Under the pieces are notes generated by a model. It saw only the letters and a program-made list of their open reading frames with translations, searched no databases and had not been told where the DNA came from. Position numbers and translations under genes: made by a program. From contig JAJFKA010000180.1 in assembly GCA_021773555.1 (NCBI GenBank), forward strand, positions 1 through 35,599: a DNA stretch of 35,599 nucleotides, in the 5' to 3' direction. Within the stretch, counting starts at the first letter, position 1; every line of letters starts with the position of its first letter. This document shows, piece by piece, positions 34,308-35,599 of this stretch. Source of the stretch: Gammaproteobacteria bacterium. GTDB taxonomy: Bacteria > Pseudomonadota > Gammaproteobacteria > Pseudomonadales > Azotimanducaceae.

Positions 34308-34769
34308 ATGAGTGAAACAATTAGTGCACTCCTGCCAAAGCTGGAGGTTTTCAATTTTCTCGAAGAAGAAGACTACAAGATCATCGAAAAGTATATGTTC
34401 AGTCATGATTATGAAGCCGGAAGCTACGTTTTTAAGGAAGGCGCGCACGGTGGCTACATGTTCTTCATCGTCGAAGGCGAGGTGGAAGTTATCAAGCAGT
34501 TTGACACCAAGAAACATACCATCGCGAAGTTGTCAGCAGGACGCTCAGTTGGCGAAATGTCACTCATTGACGGTGCTCCACGGTCAGCGACCGCCAAAGC
34601 CGTTACTGCGCTAAAGCTGATCGTGCTTAAGCGGGAAGACTTCAAGAAACTCAATGATGAGGATCCGGGAATCGCCAACAAGGTGCTAATGGGGATTGCA
34701 ACGCTCTTGAGTCTCAGCCTTCGGGATACCAACAATCGATTTACCGAAAAGCTGCTCAGTATTTGCTAA
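34308..34769 (+). CDS. stand-alone cyclic-nucleotide-binding domain protein
   Basis: This 153-aa protein is one Crp-type sensor domain, with MFFIVEGEVEVIKQFDTKK leading to the phosphate-binding cassette VGEMSLIDGAPRSATAKA near residues 83-100. The Arg of PRSATA would contact the cyclic phosphate. There is no helix-turn-helix and no membrane part, so it is not a Crp/Fnr transcription factor. It probably binds cAMP or cGMP and signals through a partner. AGGAAG upstream supports the start. It converges on the NhaD gene with 25 bp between stops, so there is no operon link. Confidence 0.9.
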   Translation: MSETISALLPKLEVFNFLEEEDYKIIEKYMFSHDYEAGSYVFKEGAHGGYMFFIVEGEVEVIKQFDTKKHTIAKLSAGRSVGEMSLIDGAPRSATAKAVTALKLIVLKREDFKKLNDEDPGIANKVLMGIATLLSLSLRDTNNRFTEKLLSIC

Positions 34770-34794
34770 CCTGCGCGCTCAGCGAATGGAAGCG

Positions 34795-35599
34795 CTAACC
34801 GGGGCCATTGACCAGATAATGCGTATAGATACTGGCGGCATAACCGAGCGCAATCGCCCATGACCATTTCAGGTGGCTGAAGAACGTATAAAGGCCCCTG
34901 GCCTGCCCCATCAATGCGACCCCCGCCGCAGAACCGATTGACAAAAGACTACCACCTACCCCAGTCGTTAGCGTGATGAGCAGCCACTGGTAGTGTGGCA
35001 TATCCGGATTCATGGTCAATATCGCGAACATTACCGGGATATTGTCAACGATCGCTGAGATAACCCCCATGGCAATATTGGCATTAGTAGCCCCAAAACC
35101 GTCATAGAGGAAGACTGACATAATCTCCAGATAACCAATGAAGCCGAGACCGCCAACGCAGAAAATGACCCCAAAGAAGAAAAACAGCGTATCCCACTCA
35201 GCTTGCGCAACCTTGTTGAAGATATTGAATTGGGTGAAGTCCTCATGTTCTTCATTTGATGTGATCTTGATGTAGTAACTGTAAAAAAACAGGTAGGACA
35301 TCCCGGTCATCATGCCGAGAAAAGGCGGCAGGTGCAGGAACTGCTCGAACGAAACTGCTGTTGTGATAGTACAGGCGAATAAAAAGCAGATTATGAATGC
35401 GCCGCGCTTCAATTCCACCTTGTCCGTCTCCGTATGCGGATGTTCGTCAGGGACCGCGAAGCTCATAATGGTGGCCGGCACCAGAAAATTAACCACGGAG
35501 GGGGCGAACAAGTAAAAAAATTCAAAGAAATCCGCATGCCCGCTCTGCCAGACCATCAGCGTGGTGATGTCACCGAAGGGGCTGAACGCTCCCCCTGCA
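34795..35599 (-). CDS. nhaD: NhaD-type Na+/H+ antiporter (5' end cut by window edge)
   Basis: The visible 268 residues are the C-terminal part of an NhaD-family antiporter, which expels Na+ or Li+ for protons. At the window edge the reading enters with AGGAFSPFGDITTLMVWQSG, a family hallmark. Later comes SAIVDNIPVMFAILTMNP, then TGVGGSLLSIGSAAGVALMG, with hydrophobic helices throughout. The first codons seen are internal, so the true start lies beyond 35599. It ends 25 bp from the stop of the convergent cNMP-binding gene. Function is typical of marine or alkaline-tolerant bacteria. Confidence 0.9.
   Translation of the reverse strand, partial: AGGAFSPFGDITTLMVWQSGHADFFEFFYLFAPSVVNFLVPATIMSFAVPDEHPHTETDKVELKRGAFIICFLFACTITTAVSFEQFLHLPPFLGMMTGMSYLFFYSYYIKITSNEEHEDFTQFNIFNKVAQAEWDTLFFFFGVIFCVGGLGFIGYLEIMSVFLYDGFGATNANIAMGVISAIVDNIPVMFAILTMNPDMPHYQWLLITLTTGVGGSLLSIGSAAGVALMGQARGLYTFFSHLKWSWAIALGYAASIYTHYLVNGPG

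Noticed and set aside
1-35599. CRISPR arrays, tRNA genes, insertion sequences or prophage
   Set aside because: No regularly spaced repeats, no tRNA-like cloverleaf, no transposase or phage protein was seen.

Overview
The window looks like a chromosomal segment of a free-living, probably marine, gammaproteobacterium. The Complex I subunits, MetR, the ammonium channel, the TRAP transporter, the large TonB-dependent receptor with a VVVTGSRI-type TonB box, and the NhaD-type antiporter all fit that group. No lower rank is claimed. No rRNA, tRNA, CRISPR array, insertion sequence or phage gene was seen. Base composition looks fairly even throughout.

Layout. (1) Positions 1-11369 (+) hold the distal part of a nuo operon (nuoE partial, F, G, H, I, J, K, L, M, N). 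It is very tightly packed, with start/stop overlaps at E/F, J/K and M/N. A two-CBS-domain protein follows and ends at a bidirectional terminator. (2) Positions 11984-16656 (-) hold amtB, preceded by a well-formed sigma-54 promoter and two NtrC-like enhancer sites, and then a three-gene TRAP transporter (dctP-dctQ-dctM order). (3) Positions 16754-19253 hold an alpha/beta hydrolase (+), a TauD-type dioxygenase (-), a macrodomain protein (+) and a 57-codon helical ORF (-). (4) Positions 19548-25862 (+) hold a TonB-dependent receptor, then a translationally coupled PhyH dioxygenase / unknown 98-aa protein / two-domain VOC protein set, an unknown two-TM protein and a PNPOx-like flavoprotein.

(5) Positions 25863-26274 hold no conventional gene, yet they look like a complete small transcription unit. 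There is a TTGACA promoter, a 26-codon ORF with its own ribosome binding site, a 13-nt perfect complement of the 16S rRNA 3' end, mutually exclusive hairpins, and a very strong terminator. Three 13-bp tandem repeats follow. This is the most unusual non-coding stretch in the window. (6) Positions 26275-28292 hold metR (-) and an HD/PDEase-like phosphohydrolase (+). (7) Positions 28389-32501 hold a GT4 glycosyltransferase, a methyltransferase and an alpha/alpha-toroid protein (+), converging on a second methyltransferase and a small membrane protein (-). This is a candidate small glycoconjugate or natural-product locus. (8) Positions 32532-35599 hold moeA and moaB (-) for molybdenum cofactor synthesis, a stand-alone cyclic-nucleotide-binding protein (+), and an NhaD-type Na+/H+ antiporter (-) cut by the window end.

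Working together: Complex I generates proton-motive force. NhaD can interconvert proton and sodium gradients, and TRAP transporters commonly run on sodium. AmtB brings in ammonium, probably only under nitrogen limitation. The middle of the window is nutrient scavenging by a TonB receptor with several Fe(II)-type oxygenases and a ring- or adduct-processing VOC protein.
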